DNA of 64,000 bases from an uncultured Ulvibacter sp. (GCA_938083445.1 CALKCP010000014.1:1-64000), one strand, 5' to 3'; positions 29,680-39,959 are shown, numbered from the stretch's first letter. Notes: generated by a model from the letters alone, not told the origin. Translations and numbers: made by a program.

Positions 29680-29976
29680 ATGGCAAGTATTCAAGATCAA
29701 GCAAAAGGAAAAAAAGACGGAGAAGTTAGATATCTTACTCCTCTTAACATAGAGACAAATAAGGCAAAGAAATATTGTATGTTTCAGAAGTCTGGAATCA
29801 AATATGTTGATTATAAAGATCCAGATTTTTTAATGAGATTTATAAATGAGCAAGGTAAAATTTTACCTAGACGTCTTACTGGTACTTCATTGAAATACCA
29901 ACGAAAAGTAGCCGTAGCCGTAAAAAGAGCACGTCATTTGGCACTTATGCCATATGTAGCCGATTTATTAAAATAA
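29680..29976 (+). CDS. rpsR: 30S ribosomal protein S18
   Basis: [52 protein letters not shown]. Confidence 0.97.
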   Translation: MASIQDQAKGKKDGEVRYLTPLNIETNKAKKYCMFQKSGIKYVDYKDPDFLMRFINEQGKILPRRLTGTSLKYQRKVAVAVKRARHLALMPYVADLLK

Positions 29977-29990
29977 AAACCAGATAGAAT

Positions 29991-30443
29991 ATGGAACTTA
30001 TATTAAAGAAAGACGTAGAAAATCTTGGTTTTACAGATGACTTAGTTACTGTAAAGAATGGATTTGGTAGAAACTTTTTAATTCCTCAAGGACATGCTGT
30101 TTTGGCCACTCCTTCAGCGAAAAAGGTTTTAGCAGAGACTCTAAAGCAACGTGCTTTTAAAGAGAAGAAGATAATTGGAGATGCAAAAACAGAAGCTGAA
30201 AAGTTAAATGGCTTGGAAATTAAAATTTCAGCCAAAACTGGTGAGGGAGATAAATTATTTGGATCTATCAACAATATTAATCTTGCGGAAGCATTTGAAA
30301 AAGCAGGAGTTTCTATTGATAAGAAGTTTATTACAATTGCAGGAGGTACCATAAAACGAACTGGGACTTACGAGTCAACAATTCGTTTTCACAGAGATGT
30401 AGTTGTTACTGTATCATTTGATGTAGTCGCAGAAGCGAAATAA
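29991..30443 (+). CDS. rplI: 50S ribosomal protein L9
   Basis: MELILKKDVENLGFTDDLVTVKNGFGRNFLIPQGHAVLATPSAKK. Confidence 0.97.
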   Translation: MELILKKDVENLGFTDDLVTVKNGFGRNFLIPQGHAVLATPSAKKVLAETLKQRAFKEKKIIGDAKTEAEKLNGLEIKISAKTGEGDKLFGSINNINLAEAFEKAGVSIDKKFITIAGGTIKRTGTYESTIRFHRDVVVTVSFDVVAEAK

Positions 30444-30480
30444 ATGAGATAATAGTTCATTTTAACATTAAATGTTAATA

Positions 30481-30513
30481 AAAAAAGCCACTTCAATTGA
30501 AGTGGCTTTTTTT
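30481..30513 (+). terminator. Terminator of the rpsF-rpsR-rplI operon
   Basis: Perfect palindrome AAAAAGCCACTTCAATTGAAGTGGCTTTTT plus T-run. Confidence 0.9.
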
Positions 30514-30561
30514 ATTTTCATACTTTTAGGATAATATTAACAAACAAACAAATCAATAGTC

Positions 30562-33500
30562 ATGAAAAAACTAAGTATAATTCTATTTTCCTTTCTGCTA
30601 TTTAACTTCTTTGGCTCGGCAGTAGCCCAAACAACAACATCAAGTCTTAATGGGGTAATTTATGACGAGAACAATGTTGAATTACCCGGTGCTAATGTTA
30701 TTTTGGTCCATGAGCCAACAGGAACCAAGTATGGTGCCGCAACTAATCTTGACGGAAGATTCAACTTAGTGAACCTGCGTGTTGGGGGACCCTACACGGT
30801 AACTGTAAGCTACGTTGGGTATCAAGAACAAACTTTTTCAGACCTTTATTTGACCTTAGGGAATGCTGAAAGTCTTAGCCTAAGTTTGTTGCCTGGTTCA
30901 CAGCTTGACGAAGTTGTTATTAAAAGCAACAGAGCAAGCGCGGTTTTTGGTAGCGGACGCACTGGGGCAGAAACAAGTATTGGAAGAAGAGACCTAACAA
31001 CGTTGCCTACTATAAGCAGATCTGCGGCAGATTTCACAAGATTAGAACCAACTGCCAGTAATGGCTCATTTGGCGGTCGAAATGATCAGTTTAATAATTT
31101 TTCTTTAGACGGTGCTATTTTCAACAATCCATTTGGACTGGATGCTGCGACGCCCGGAGGACAGACAAATGCCCAACCAGTTTCCTTGGACGCAATTGAT
31201 CAAATCCAAGTCTCAACAGCGCCATATGACGTAACACAATCAGGTTTTACAGGGGCCTCTGTTAATGCGGTAACCAAAAGTGGTTCGAACGTATTTAAAG
31301 GAACTGTCTATGGATTTTTTAGAAATCAAGACCTTACTGGGTCTAAAATAAATGGCGAAAATATTTTTGTCCCTAAATTATCTCAAACACAGACTGGTTT
31401 AAGTGTCGGAGGACCTTTGGTGAAAAACAAGTTGTTTTTCTTCACCAATTTTGAACAGGATAAAAGAGAAGATTTAGGTCAATCATGGCTTCCGAATCGC
31501 GGCACGGGTGCAATTAACGAATCGCGAGTCGATGAGTCGGATTTAATTTTAGTTCAAAACACTTTACTTGGATTAGGCTATGACACAGGCGCATATGAGG
31601 GTTTTATTCACAAATCTGAATCGACAAAAGGAATTTTTAAGTTGGATTGGAATATTAATGACAAAAACCAGTTAGCGGTTATTTACAACTGGCTAAATGC
31701 CTCTCAGCAAAAACCTGCTCACCCTACGGCTCTTGGCTTTAGAGGTCCTAGCGCATCAGTACTGCAATTTGAGAACTCTGGTTATCAAATGAACAACAAA
31801 CTAAACTCGGTACAAATAGAGCTTAACTCTTCTATTTCAGATGCGGTTTCGAATAAATTTCAAGCGGGATATACTCATTTTGAAGATTTTAGAACACCTA
31901 AGTCAACACCTGCTCCTGCCATCACAATTCAGGACGGGGCTGGGTCAAATTATATTATAGCAGGTCATGAGCCATTTTCTATAAATAATGTTTTGGATCA
32001 AAAAGTTTTTCAGCTCACCAATAATTTAACCTACACCAGAGCAAATCACACATTCACTTTAGGGTTTTCATTTGAAAAGTTTGAGTTTGACAACTCTTTT
32101 AACTTAGGAACATATGGTTATGGGAATGCGAATGGTTATGTAGGAGCCTTCGGTGCTTTTGGTTCAGTTGCTGATTTTGTTGAAGCGGGGAATAATGGAT
32201 TATTAGCTGACGCCTTGGCAAATGCACAAACAGTTTTCGATGCCGATGATTGGTCCTTAGCTGAGACAAATGTTGGACAGCTTGCCTTTTATATGCAAGA
32301 TAAATGGGATGTCAATGATGACTTTAAATTGACTTTGGGCTTGAGAATGGATAAACCACTATATTTTGATTCTGATCAAAAAGCACAGGAAGTTATTGAT
32401 GGTACTGGAGATTATGTTCCAAGTACGCCATATGTAAATCCTAATACAGGTCAAGTCCAATACCTTGAAAACACGGTAATGCCGAGCACATCTTGGTTAA
32501 TATCTCCCAGAGTTGGGTTTAATTATGATGTAAATGGTGATAAAACAACGCAACTTAGAGGAGGTTCTGGTTTATTTACTGGAAGATTTCCCTTTGTTTG
32601 GCTTGGAAATCAAATAGGGAACCCCAACTGGTGGTTTCATCAAATGGTTGATCCAGATTACCAGTTCCCTCAAGTATGGAGAACAAATGTTGGTATCGAT
32701 AAAAAATATGATAATGGCTTAGTTCTTACCGCTGACTTATCATACTCAAAAGACACCAATGGTGCCCATGTCCAAAACTGGGGGTTATTGACTCCTTCAG
32801 GATCTTTATCGGGCGGACCTGATAACCGCCCAATCTATACCGCGGATGATCATGTATTAGTCGGTGGTGATGGACTCGGTTTTGGTGCACAGGCTAATGG
32901 TTATGTGTTTTCAAATTCAAACAAGGGCCGAATTTGGAACTTAGCGTTTAAAGCGCAAAAAACATTTGACAATGGGCTATATACTTCTTTAGGATATAGT
33001 TACTTAGATTCGAGAGATGTCAATTCGATTGAAGCCGAAATTACTGGTGATGCTTTTGTCTTTAATCCAGTGGTAGGCGATGCTAACGCCGATATACTTT
33101 CTTACTCTAAATACGGAGACACACATCGTTTTATTGGTGTGGCTAGTAAAAATTGGACTTATGGCGATAATGATAAATGGGGAACGACCATCACGACATT
33201 TTTTGAATACAATAGAGGAGGTCGATTCAGTTATACTTATGGTGGTGATATAAATGGGGATGGATCTGGATTAAATGACTTATTATATGTGCCAACAGCT
33301 TCTGAGATTAATCAAATGAATTTTTCTGGCCCAGGTCAAGCCCAAGCCTTTGAAGCTTTTATTGCTCAAGATGATTACCTAAGTGGACGCCGCGGAGATT
33401 ATGCCGAACGTTATGGTGCGCTATCTCCTTGGAGAGGCCGTTGGGATCTTAAAGTGTTACAAGATTATCGCATTAAGTTTGCAAATGGAAAAACCAATAC

Positions 33501-33720
33501 CATACAATTTAGTATTGACTTATTGAACCTTGGTAATTTTATCAGTTCTGATTGGGGTCTCGTTCAACAGCCAAATGCTGTTCAGCCCATTGGTGTGACG
33601 GTAGATGAGAATAGTGTCGCAGAGTATACATTTTCATCAGACTTAACAGAAACTTTTGGATACGACGCTAGCTTAATGTCACGCTGGCAGATGCAATTTG
33701 GATTGCGTTATATTTTCTAA
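30562..33720 (+). CDS. Oar-like TonB-dependent receptor with carboxypeptidase regulatory-like domain
   Basis: Signal peptide; SSLNGVIYDENNVELPGANVILVHEPTGTKYGAATNLDGRFNLVNLRVGGPYTV; plug and very large barrel, C-terminal QMQFGLRYIF. Confidence 0.92.
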   Translation: MKKLSIILFSFLLFNFFGSAVAQTTTSSLNGVIYDENNVELPGANVILVHEPTGTKYGAATNLDGRFNLVNLRVGGPYTVTVSYVGYQEQTFSDLYLTLGNAESLSLSLLPGSQLDEVVIKSNRASAVFGSGRTGAETSIGRRDLTTLPTISRSAADFTRLEPTASNGSFGGRNDQFNNFSLDGAIFNNPFGLDAATPGGQTNAQPVSLDAIDQIQVSTAPYDVTQSGFTGASVNAVTKSGSNVFKGTVYGFFRNQDLTGSKINGENIFVPKLSQTQTGLSVGGPLVKNKLFFFTNFEQDKREDLGQSWLPNRGTGAINESRVDESDLILVQNTLLGLGYDTGAYEGFIHKSESTKGIFKLDWNINDKNQLAVIYNWLNASQQKPAHPTALGFRGPSASVLQFENSGYQMNNKLNSVQIELNSSISDAVSNKFQAGYTHFEDFRTPKSTPAPAITIQDGAGSNYIIAGHEPFSINNVLDQKVFQLTNNLTYTRANHTFTLGFSFEKFEFDNSFNLGTYGYGNANGYVGAFGAFGSVADFVEAGNNGLLADALANAQTVFDADDWSLAETNVGQLAFYMQDKWDVNDDFKLTLGLRMDKPLYFDSDQKAQEVIDGTGDYVPSTPYVNPNTGQVQYLENTVMPSTSWLISPRVGFNYDVNGDKTTQLRGGSGLFTGRFPFVWLGNQIGNPNWWFHQMVDPDYQFPQVWRTNVGIDKKYDNGLVLTADLSYSKDTNGAHVQNWGLLTPSGSLSGGPDNRPIYTADDHVLVGGDGLGFGAQANGYVFSNSNKGRIWNLAFKAQKTFDNGLYTSLGYSYLDSRDVNSIEAEITGDAFVFNPVVGDANADILSYSKYGDTHRFIGVASKNWTYGDNDKWGTTITTFFEYNRGGRFSYTYGGDINGDGSGLNDLLYVPTASEINQMNFSGPGQAQAFEAFIAQDDYLSGRRGDYAERYGALSPWRGRWDLKVLQDYRIKFANGKTNTIQFSIDLLNLGNFISSDWGLVQQPNAVQPIGVTVDENSVAEYTFSSDLTETFGYDASLMSRWQMQFGLRYIF

Positions 33721-33739
33721 AGAATCTATTAATTTATAT

Positions 33740-33774
33740 TAAATTTGCGCTCCCCTTAAAGGAGCGCATTTTTT
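33740..33774 (+). promoter_or_regulatory. TAAATTTG promoter-like motif fused to a terminator-like hairpin abutting the next ATG
   Basis: TAAATTTG (33740-33747); GCGCTCC-ccttaaa-GGAGCGC (33747-33767); T-run; ATG at 33775. Confidence 0.6.
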
Positions 33775-34242
33775 ATGAAATATACTCGTCTTACAAAAGA
33801 ACAATTTGATTCCCTCTCTCAAGAGTTTATAAATTTCCTTGCGACCCAGTCGATTACCGCAAAGGAATGGGAATCGATCAAAAAAAGTCAACCAAAAGTA
33901 GCCGAACAGGAACTCGATGTTTTTAGTGACCTGGTTTGGGAAGGGGTACTCTCCAAGGCAAAGTATCTAGAAAACACATCGAAACAACAACTCTTTTTAT
34001 TTAGAATTTTAAAAAGTGAGATGAACCTTATTGTTGTAAAAATAACCAATACAGGAGTTGATATTTCTACTAAAGAAGGATATGCGTGGTTACAGGAGAA
34101 TTTTGCTTCAGATGACGTTACTTTTTATACCGCTTCAAAAGATTTTTCTGAAGATAAAAAATTAGACATTTTTAGTTTGATTCAGCAAGGAGCAGTAATT
34201 ACGAAGGGCCAACTATATGAATTCTTTAAGGGAATCATCTAA
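33775..34242 (+). CDS. Conserved Bacteroidota protein (DUF6495-like)
   Basis: MKYTRLTKEQFDSLSQEFINFLATQSITAKEWESIKKSQPKVAEQELDVFSDLVWEGVL; intact ORF. Confidence 0.65.
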   Translation: MKYTRLTKEQFDSLSQEFINFLATQSITAKEWESIKKSQPKVAEQELDVFSDLVWEGVLSKAKYLENTSKQQLFLFRILKSEMNLIVVKITNTGVDISTKEGYAWLQENFASDDVTFYTASKDFSEDKKLDIFSLIQQGAVITKGQLYEFFKGII

Positions 34243-34309
34243 GATATTTGGACTTTAAAAGAGTTTCTATGTACTCTAAGAACTAGAAACATAAAAGAAA
34301 TCTAATTCC

Positions 34310-35548
34310 TTATTCATGTCTCAAACTCTCAATAGGATCCAGTCGCGCAGCTTTTGACGCAGGGTAGGAGCCGGCAATTACAGCAACTAAAAAGGTAATT
34401 AATGTAGCCCATAACATGGCCGCCCAAGGGAGTGAAAACTCGAAGTCTAGAACCGATGCAAATATAGCTCCTGTGCTTATTCCGAGTATGATTCCTAGAA
34501 TACTTCCAAATTGACCAATAACAACTGTTTCGATAAAAAACTGCATTGAAATAGTGGAGCGTTTGGCTCCAAGTGCTTTTCGAACCCCTATCTCTCGTGT
34601 TCGCTCAGTAACAGAAACTAACATGATATTCATAAGGGCGATTGAAGATCCTAAAATGGTGATAATACTAATAATCCATGCAGCAACTTCCAAATACCCC
34701 GTAATAGCACCAATTCGATTTATTAAGTCGTCACTTCGCTCTACACCAAAGTTATTGTCCTCGATTGGATTTAATTTTCGAATATTCCGAAATGTAATGA
34801 TAGCAGCATCCTGAGCTCCTTGCATCATTTCTTTATCCCTCACTTGTACACTTATCGAATAATTAATGTTGGGTTGAGTGAAGATACCACGTGCTACTTG
34901 CATAGGGATTAGCACCTTCAAATCTTGGTTGTTGCCAAAGGTGGCTCCTTTAGACTCCAAAACACCAATGACTTTAAATTTCACGCCGCGAATGCTAATT
35001 GTCTTGTTTATCGGATCATCATTTACAAATAAACTTTTAAGAAAATCAGACCCCAAGAGGCATACTTTATTATTGTTTTCAATATCAAAAATATTTAAAT
35101 TTCGGCCGCTGGCTATATCTGTACCTGTATTTTCCAGATAATTTTCGTTCACTCCATAAATGCTAGCTTCTGGATCTGTTTTTTTATTTTCAAACTTTAC
35201 TTCCGCACGCTGAGAACCAACAAAAGAAATGGCAGTACTAGTATAAGGGAACGCATACAAATCTGTGAACGCTCGCACATCATTAAAGTTTATTACGGGG
35301 TTTATTTTCTTCCCTTTCGTACTATTTCGATTTACATTGAACTCATAACGCTTTAAGCTAAAAGTGTTTGAGCCCATAGAGGCAAAGTCACTCGAAATAG
35401 TGTTTTCTAGCGCTTTAACAGCACTTAAAATACCCACCAACGACCAAATTCCTATTCCTATAATAACGATTGTAAGAATCGTTCTAAGAAGCTGTGTTTT
35501 AATTGAGTCTAGTGCAATGAGCACATTTTCGCGGAAGAGTGAAGACAT
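34310..35548 (-). CDS. MacB/FtsX-like ABC transporter permease
   Basis: QLLRTILTIVIIGIGIWSLVGIL; VTERTREIGVRKALGAKRSTISMQFFIE; PASKAARLDPIESLRHE. Confidence 0.93.
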   Translation of the reverse strand: MSSLFRENVLIALDSIKTQLLRTILTIVIIGIGIWSLVGILSAVKALENTISSDFASMGSNTFSLKRYEFNVNRNSTKGKKINPVINFNDVRAFTDLYAFPYTSTAISFVGSQRAEVKFENKKTDPEASIYGVNENYLENTGTDIASGRNLNIFDIENNNKVCLLGSDFLKSLFVNDDPINKTISIRGVKFKVIGVLESKGATFGNNQDLKVLIPMQVARGIFTQPNINYSISVQVRDKEMMQGAQDAAIITFRNIRKLNPIEDNNFGVERSDDLINRIGAITGYLEVAAWIISIITILGSSIALMNIMLVSVTERTREIGVRKALGAKRSTISMQFFIETVVIGQFGSILGIILGISTGAIFASVLDFEFSLPWAAMLWATLITFLVAVIAGSYPASKAARLDPIESLRHE

Positions 35549-35716
35549 AGTTTTTGTTGTGCAGTTTAGGGTTAGACTATAAACTGCGTTTAAAGTTACA
35601 AGTTACCTATTATTTTAAGATATTTGTACTTGTTGAATAACACATTCCAATAGATACTATTGAGAATAATATGCAATGAAGCCTAACTTCTAACCGGATA
35701 ATAAAAAGCTGAAATT

Positions 35717-37096
35717 TTGAAAAAACCATCGATACCCAAAGGCACCCGCGATTTTTCACCTCTGGAAGTTGTAAAAAGAAACTACGTGATGAACACCATA
35801 CAAAGTAGTTTTGAAACTTTTGGTTTTCAACCTATAGAGACGCCTTCTTTCGAAAATAGTGATACCTTGATGGGAAAATATGGCGAAGAAGGGGATCGCT
35901 TAATTTTTAAGATCTTGAATAGTGGTGATTATTTAAGGAAAGTGGATGAAGAACTCTATAACAAAAAGAACAGTGGTTCATTAACGCCCAGGATTTCTGA
36001 AAAGGCGCTTCGATATGATCTAACGGTTCCTTTTGCCCGTTATGTTGTGCAGCATCAAAATGAGATCACGTTTCCTTTTAAACGCTTTCAAATACAGCCA
36101 GTATGGAGAGCCGATAGACCTCAAAAGGGACGTTTTAGAGAGTTCTTCCAATGTGATGCGGATGTAGTTGGGTCAAAATCGCTTTGGCAAGAAGTAGAGT
36201 TTATTCAATTGTATGACACTGTTTTTAGTGCGTTAAAACTTGATGGCGTTACAATCAAACTAAATAATCGAAAGATTTTAAGTGGTATAGCTGAAGTGAT
36301 TGGAGCAGATGATAAACTGATTGATTTCACTGTAGCTCTAGATAAATTGGATAAAATAGGGGAGGATGGCGTAAAAACTGAAATGCTCGCAAAAGGTATT
36401 TCAGAAGTAGCTCTATTAAAGTTAGAGCCTTTGTTTTCTTTTACTGGTAATGCCTCAGAAAAGCTAGACTCTTTAACAGAGTTACTATCCTCTTCAGAAA
36501 CAGGTTTGGAAGGAATTTCTGAATTACGATACATAGTGGATGCGGTTTCAGAATTAGGATTAGAAACAGCAATTCTAGAGATAGATGTGACATTAGCTCG
36601 CGGTCTAAACTATTATACAGGTGCTATATTTGAAGTGTCTCCTCCATCTAATGTGAAAATGGGAAGTATTGGTGGTGGAGGTCGATACGATGATTTAACA
36701 GGGATTTTCGGATTGAAAGACGTCAGTGGTGTTGGCGTTTCTTTTGGGCTTGATCGTATCTATTTAGTACTGGAAGAATTGAATTTATTTCCTGAAACTG
36801 TTTCAGAAACAACGAAAGTACTTTTCATTAATTTTGGGCAATTGGAAGCGATGTATGCGATGAAAGCAATTTCCAAATTAAGGAAAGAAGGTATATCGGC
36901 AGAGCTGTATCCAGACATTGCTAAAAACCAAAAGCATCTTGGTAAGCAAATGAACTATGTAAACAACCGCGGTATTCAATTTGCTGTTTTGGCAGGCGAA
37001 GATGAAATGAAGTTAAATACTTATACCTTGAAAAACTTAAAGAATGGAGAGCAACTAAGTCTTGACTTTAAAGGATTGCTTGAATTACTCTCGTAA
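35717..37096 (+). CDS. hisS: Histidine--tRNA ligase; TTG start
   Basis: [11 protein letters not shown]; motif 2 [44 protein letters not shown]. Confidence 0.96.
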   Translation: MKKPSIPKGTRDFSPLEVVKRNYVMNTIQSSFETFGFQPIETPSFENSDTLMGKYGEEGDRLIFKILNSGDYLRKVDEELYNKKNSGSLTPRISEKALRYDLTVPFARYVVQHQNEITFPFKRFQIQPVWRADRPQKGRFREFFQCDADVVGSKSLWQEVEFIQLYDTVFSALKLDGVTIKLNNRKILSGIAEVIGADDKLIDFTVALDKLDKIGEDGVKTEMLAKGISEVALLKLEPLFSFTGNASEKLDSLTELLSSSETGLEGISELRYIVDAVSELGLETAILEIDVTLARGLNYYTGAIFEVSPPSNVKMGSIGGGGRYDDLTGIFGLKDVSGVGVSFGLDRIYLVLEELNLFPETVSETTKVLFINFGQLEAMYAMKAISKLRKEGISAELYPDIAKNQKHLGKQMNYVNNRGIQFAVLAGEDEMKLNTYTLKNLKNGEQLSLDFKGLLELLS

Positions 37097-37378
37097 GAGT
37101 ATCTTTTTTTAAACGGACTAATTCATGTTTTGGTAAGAAAAGAGGATTGCTTTAACTCACGTATTCAAAAAATTTATTTGATCTAGAATAAACAAAAAAG
37201 AATCTTCCATCCAATACATGGCTAGCGCTTTCTCGAATTGCATCATCTTCATTTAATAAGAAAGACACCAATAACTCACGATTTGAACTTTAATATATAG
37301 CTATTTCTGTGAGAGTATAGTTGTTTCTATAGACAGAGCATGGGCAATTAAAAAGATTAAAATAATACAGACTTATCT

Positions 37379-37408
37379 TTGAGGCGGCTCAATTTGTTTT
37401 TATATTTG
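37379..37408 (+). promoter_or_regulatory. Promoter for tRNA-Met
   Basis: TTG (37379-37381), 19 nt, TATATTTG (37401-37408). Confidence 0.65.
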
Positions 37409-37419
37409 CCACCCAAAGC

Positions 37420-37493
37420 GGCGAGGTAGCTCAGTTGGTTAGAGCGTCGGATTCATAACCCGGAGGTCGGGGGATCGTGCCCCCCTCTCGCTA
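37420..37493 (+). tRNA. tRNA-Met (anticodon CAT)
   Basis: GGCGAGG TA GCTC agttggtta GAGC g TCGGA TTCATAA CCCGG aggtc GGGGG ATCGTGC CCCCC TCTCGCT A folds as a 74-nt cloverleaf. Confidence 0.9.
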
Positions 37494-37623
37494 CAAAACT
37501 TCCCTTCATTCATAATTCGTTATGTTGAAGGGTTTTTTTATAAACGCATCGAAAGGAAAAATTAAATACCTTTTGTTTTGAGTCTCTAATTATTTCTATA
37601 TATTCGGCTTAACTTATAAAACT

Positions 37624-38010
37624 ATGGACGATAAAATAAAATATGAAATGGAATTTCCAATTCAGGTATCTCCGGCACTGCTGTATCAATATATATCAAC
37701 CCCCTCAGGAATGTCTGAATGGTATGCGGATAATGTAAATTCTAGAGGTGAGTTTTTTACATTTATCTGGGCTGAAAGTGAAGAGGAAGCCAAATTGTTG
37801 AGTAAGAAAAACTTGGAACGTATTAAATTTAGATGGCTCGAAGATGAAGGTACAGACTTATATTTTGAGCTTAGAATACAAGTTGATGAAATTACCAAAG
37901 ATGTATCGTTGATGATTACAGATTTCGCTGAAGAGGATGAAGTAGAAGAGGGTAAAATGCTCTGGGAAAATATGGTTTCTGAATTAAAACAGATTTTAGG
38001 TTCCACTTAG
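37624..38010 (+). CDS. START-like domain-containing protein
   Basis: KYEMEFPIQVSPALLYQYISTPSGMSEWYADNVNSRGEFFTFIW, SRPBCC-like. Confidence 0.85.
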   Translation: MDDKIKYEMEFPIQVSPALLYQYISTPSGMSEWYADNVNSRGEFFTFIWAESEEEAKLLSKKNLERIKFRWLEDEGTDLYFELRIQVDEITKDVSLMITDFAEEDEVEEGKMLWENMVSELKQILGST

Positions 38011-38029
38011 TATCACCTAAAAAATAAAC

Positions 38030-38068
38030 TATCTTTGCACCGTCTTGTTAAATTGAGGCGGTTTTTTT
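38030..38068 (+). promoter_or_regulatory. TATCTTTG promoter-like motif plus terminator-like hairpin abutting the ATG
   Basis: TATCTTTG (38030-38037); CCGTCTT-gttaaatt-GAGGCGG (38040-38061); T7; ATG at 38069. Confidence 0.55.
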
Positions 38069-38917
38069 ATGGTCAATTTCAATGGAAACTTAATACAGAA
38101 TACGGAAACTTCAATGGGTCCTGATAATCGTGGACTTCATTATGGAGATGCCGTCTTTGAAACTTTAAGAGTTTCGGGATCAAAAATATTTTTTTGGGAA
38201 GACCATTATTTCCGTCTAATGGCATCGATGCGAATTTTGCGGATGGAGATTCCAGTTAACTTTACACTAGAGTTTCTAGAGAAAGAGGTACTCAACCTAG
38301 TTGAAACCTTTTCAGAAAAAAATAGTTCATATAATATAAAGATCTTAGTTTGGAGAAAAGCTGGAGGAAAATACAGTCCGAAATCGAATGATATTGAGTA
38401 CTTACTTACAGGTGCCCAGATAGAAACTCTTTTTTATACGCTTCATGATAAGCGCTATGAAGTTGAACTATTTAAAGATCACTTCGTGAATTCGGGTCTT
38501 CTTTCAACGCTAAAAACGAACAATAAAATAGTGCAGGTGTTGGGCAGTATTTTTGCAAAAGAAAATGACTATCAAAATTGCTTGTTACTCAATGAAACAA
38601 AAACAATTGTAGAGGCATTAAATGGCAATTTGTTTTTAGTAAAAGGGAGCGTAATTAAAACACCACCTCTAACTGATGGTTGTCTTAATGGTATCTTAAG
38701 AAAGCAAATAATTGCGATATGTCTTCAGCTTCCAGAATATACACTAGAAGAAGCTTCTGTATCTCCTTTTGAACTGCAAAAAGCTGATGAAATGTTTGTT
38801 ACAAATGTGATTTCGGGAATTCAACCGATTAGCAAGTATCGCAAAAAAGAATACTCAAATACAGTAGCAAAAAATCTATTGACAAAATTAAATGTGAGAG
38901 CACGTTTAACTAGTTAA
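38069..38917 (+). CDS. Aminotransferase class IV (PabC/IlvE-like fold)
   Basis: NRGLHYGDAVFETLRV; LKTNNKIVQVLGSIFAKENDYQNCLLLNETKTIVEALNGNLFLVKG. Confidence 0.88.
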   Translation: MVNFNGNLIQNTETSMGPDNRGLHYGDAVFETLRVSGSKIFFWEDHYFRLMASMRILRMEIPVNFTLEFLEKEVLNLVETFSEKNSSYNIKILVWRKAGGKYSPKSNDIEYLLTGAQIETLFYTLHDKRYEVELFKDHFVNSGLLSTLKTNNKIVQVLGSIFAKENDYQNCLLLNETKTIVEALNGNLFLVKGSVIKTPPLTDGCLNGILRKQIIAICLQLPEYTLEEASVSPFELQKADEMFVTNVISGIQPISKYRKKEYSNTVAKNLLTKLNVRARLTS

Positions 38918-39470
38918 ACGCTGGGTCTTCTGGAGCATTGGACCAAATTAAATAGTCTCCTCCAAATTCTATCATTTTTTCTTTCCAAAAATCGTTGTTC
39001 GATTTTCCAATGATATCATTTTTATACTCATTGGGAATAACAACCCAACTCTTTAGACCTAACTCTTCTTCGAGTTGTTTGTTGCCCCATCCAGAATACC
39101 CAAGAAAAAAACGAATTTGATCGCCTTTTAATTTATCTTCTTGGAGCAAGCCTAGAATTGCACTAAAATCACCTCCCCAGTAAATTCCATTTGCAATTTC
39201 GACACTATTGGGAATAATTTCTGGAATTCGATGAATAAAATAGAGATTGTCTTGTTCTACCGGCCCCCCGTTATATACTTTTAGGTTAGAGTTGGCCTCT
39301 GGAATAAAATCTTTGACTTTAAATTCGAGTGGTTTGTTTAAAATAAAGCCAACGGATCCATTTTCATTGTATTCTGCCAATAACACAACAGATCTATTAA
39401 AGGACATGTCTCCTATAATAGATGGCTCTGCAACAAGAAGGACACCTTTCTTTGGCTTTTGTGTTGTCAT
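38910..39470 (-). CDS. YqgE/AlgH family protein
   Basis: KGVLLVAEPSIIGDMSFNRSVVLLAEYNENGSVGFILNKPL; FLGYSGWGNKQLEEEL. Confidence 0.93.
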   Translation of the reverse strand: MTTQKPKKGVLLVAEPSIIGDMSFNRSVVLLAEYNENGSVGFILNKPLEFKVKDFIPEANSNLKVYNGGPVEQDNLYFIHRIPEIIPNSVEIANGIYWGGDFSAILGLLQEDKLKGDQIRFFLGYSGWGNKQLEEELGLKSWVVIPNEYKNDIIGKSNNDFWKEKMIEFGGDYLIWSNAPEDPAFN

Positions 39471-39549
39471 GTTGGGTTTTTGTTTCTTTAAAGCTAATCA
39501 AAAAAAAGCGAACAAAACAATTTTAAACATATGAGTAACAGCGTATCAA

Positions 39550-39585
39550 TAAAAAACCCTCCTAGTATGACTACTAAAAGGGTGT
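39550..39585 (-). terminator. Terminator downstream of HU gene
   Basis: Minus strand ACCCT...AGGGT with inner TAGT/ACTA pairing, then a T-run. Confidence 0.5.
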
Positions 39586-39606
39586 TTATTAATAAAAGAT
39601 AAATTC

Positions 39607-39882
39607 CTAATGATTTACGCTACTCTGTAAATCTGAACCAGCTTTAAATTTAACTACTTTTTTAGCAGCAATTTTAATAGTTTTACCTGTTTGTGGGTTT
39701 CTTCCTTCTCTTGCAGCTCTTTTAGAAACTGACCAAGATCCAAAACCTACTAAAGATACTCTGTTTCCGTTTTTAAGAGAACCTTGTACATTTCCTAAAA
39801 ATGACTCCAATGCTTTTTTAGCCGCGGCTTTCGTTACTCCGGCATCACCTGCCATTGCATCAATTAAATCTGATTTGTTCAT
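39607..39882 (-). CDS. HU family DNA-binding protein
   Basis: MNKSDLIDAMAGDAGVTKAAAKKALESF; GFGSWSVSKRAAREGRNPQTGKTIKIAAKKVVKFKAG. Confidence 0.96.
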   Translation of the reverse strand: MNKSDLIDAMAGDAGVTKAAAKKALESFLGNVQGSLKNGNRVSLVGFGSWSVSKRAAREGRNPQTGKTIKIAAKKVVKFKAGSDLQSSVNH

Positions 39883-39929
39883 AGTTTGTTTAAATTAAAA
39901 TGTTGATTAGATAAGTATTTATTGCTATA

Positions 39930-39959
39930 CAAATTTAAAAGGATTATCGGTTCAAGCAA
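39930..39959 (-). promoter_or_regulatory. Promoter of HU gene
   Basis: Minus-strand TTG (39957-39959), 19 nt, TAAATTTG (39930-39937). Confidence 0.6.

Noticed and set aside
36205-36534. 109-aa ORF antisense to hisS
   Set aside because: Shadow ORF within an unambiguous synthetase gene
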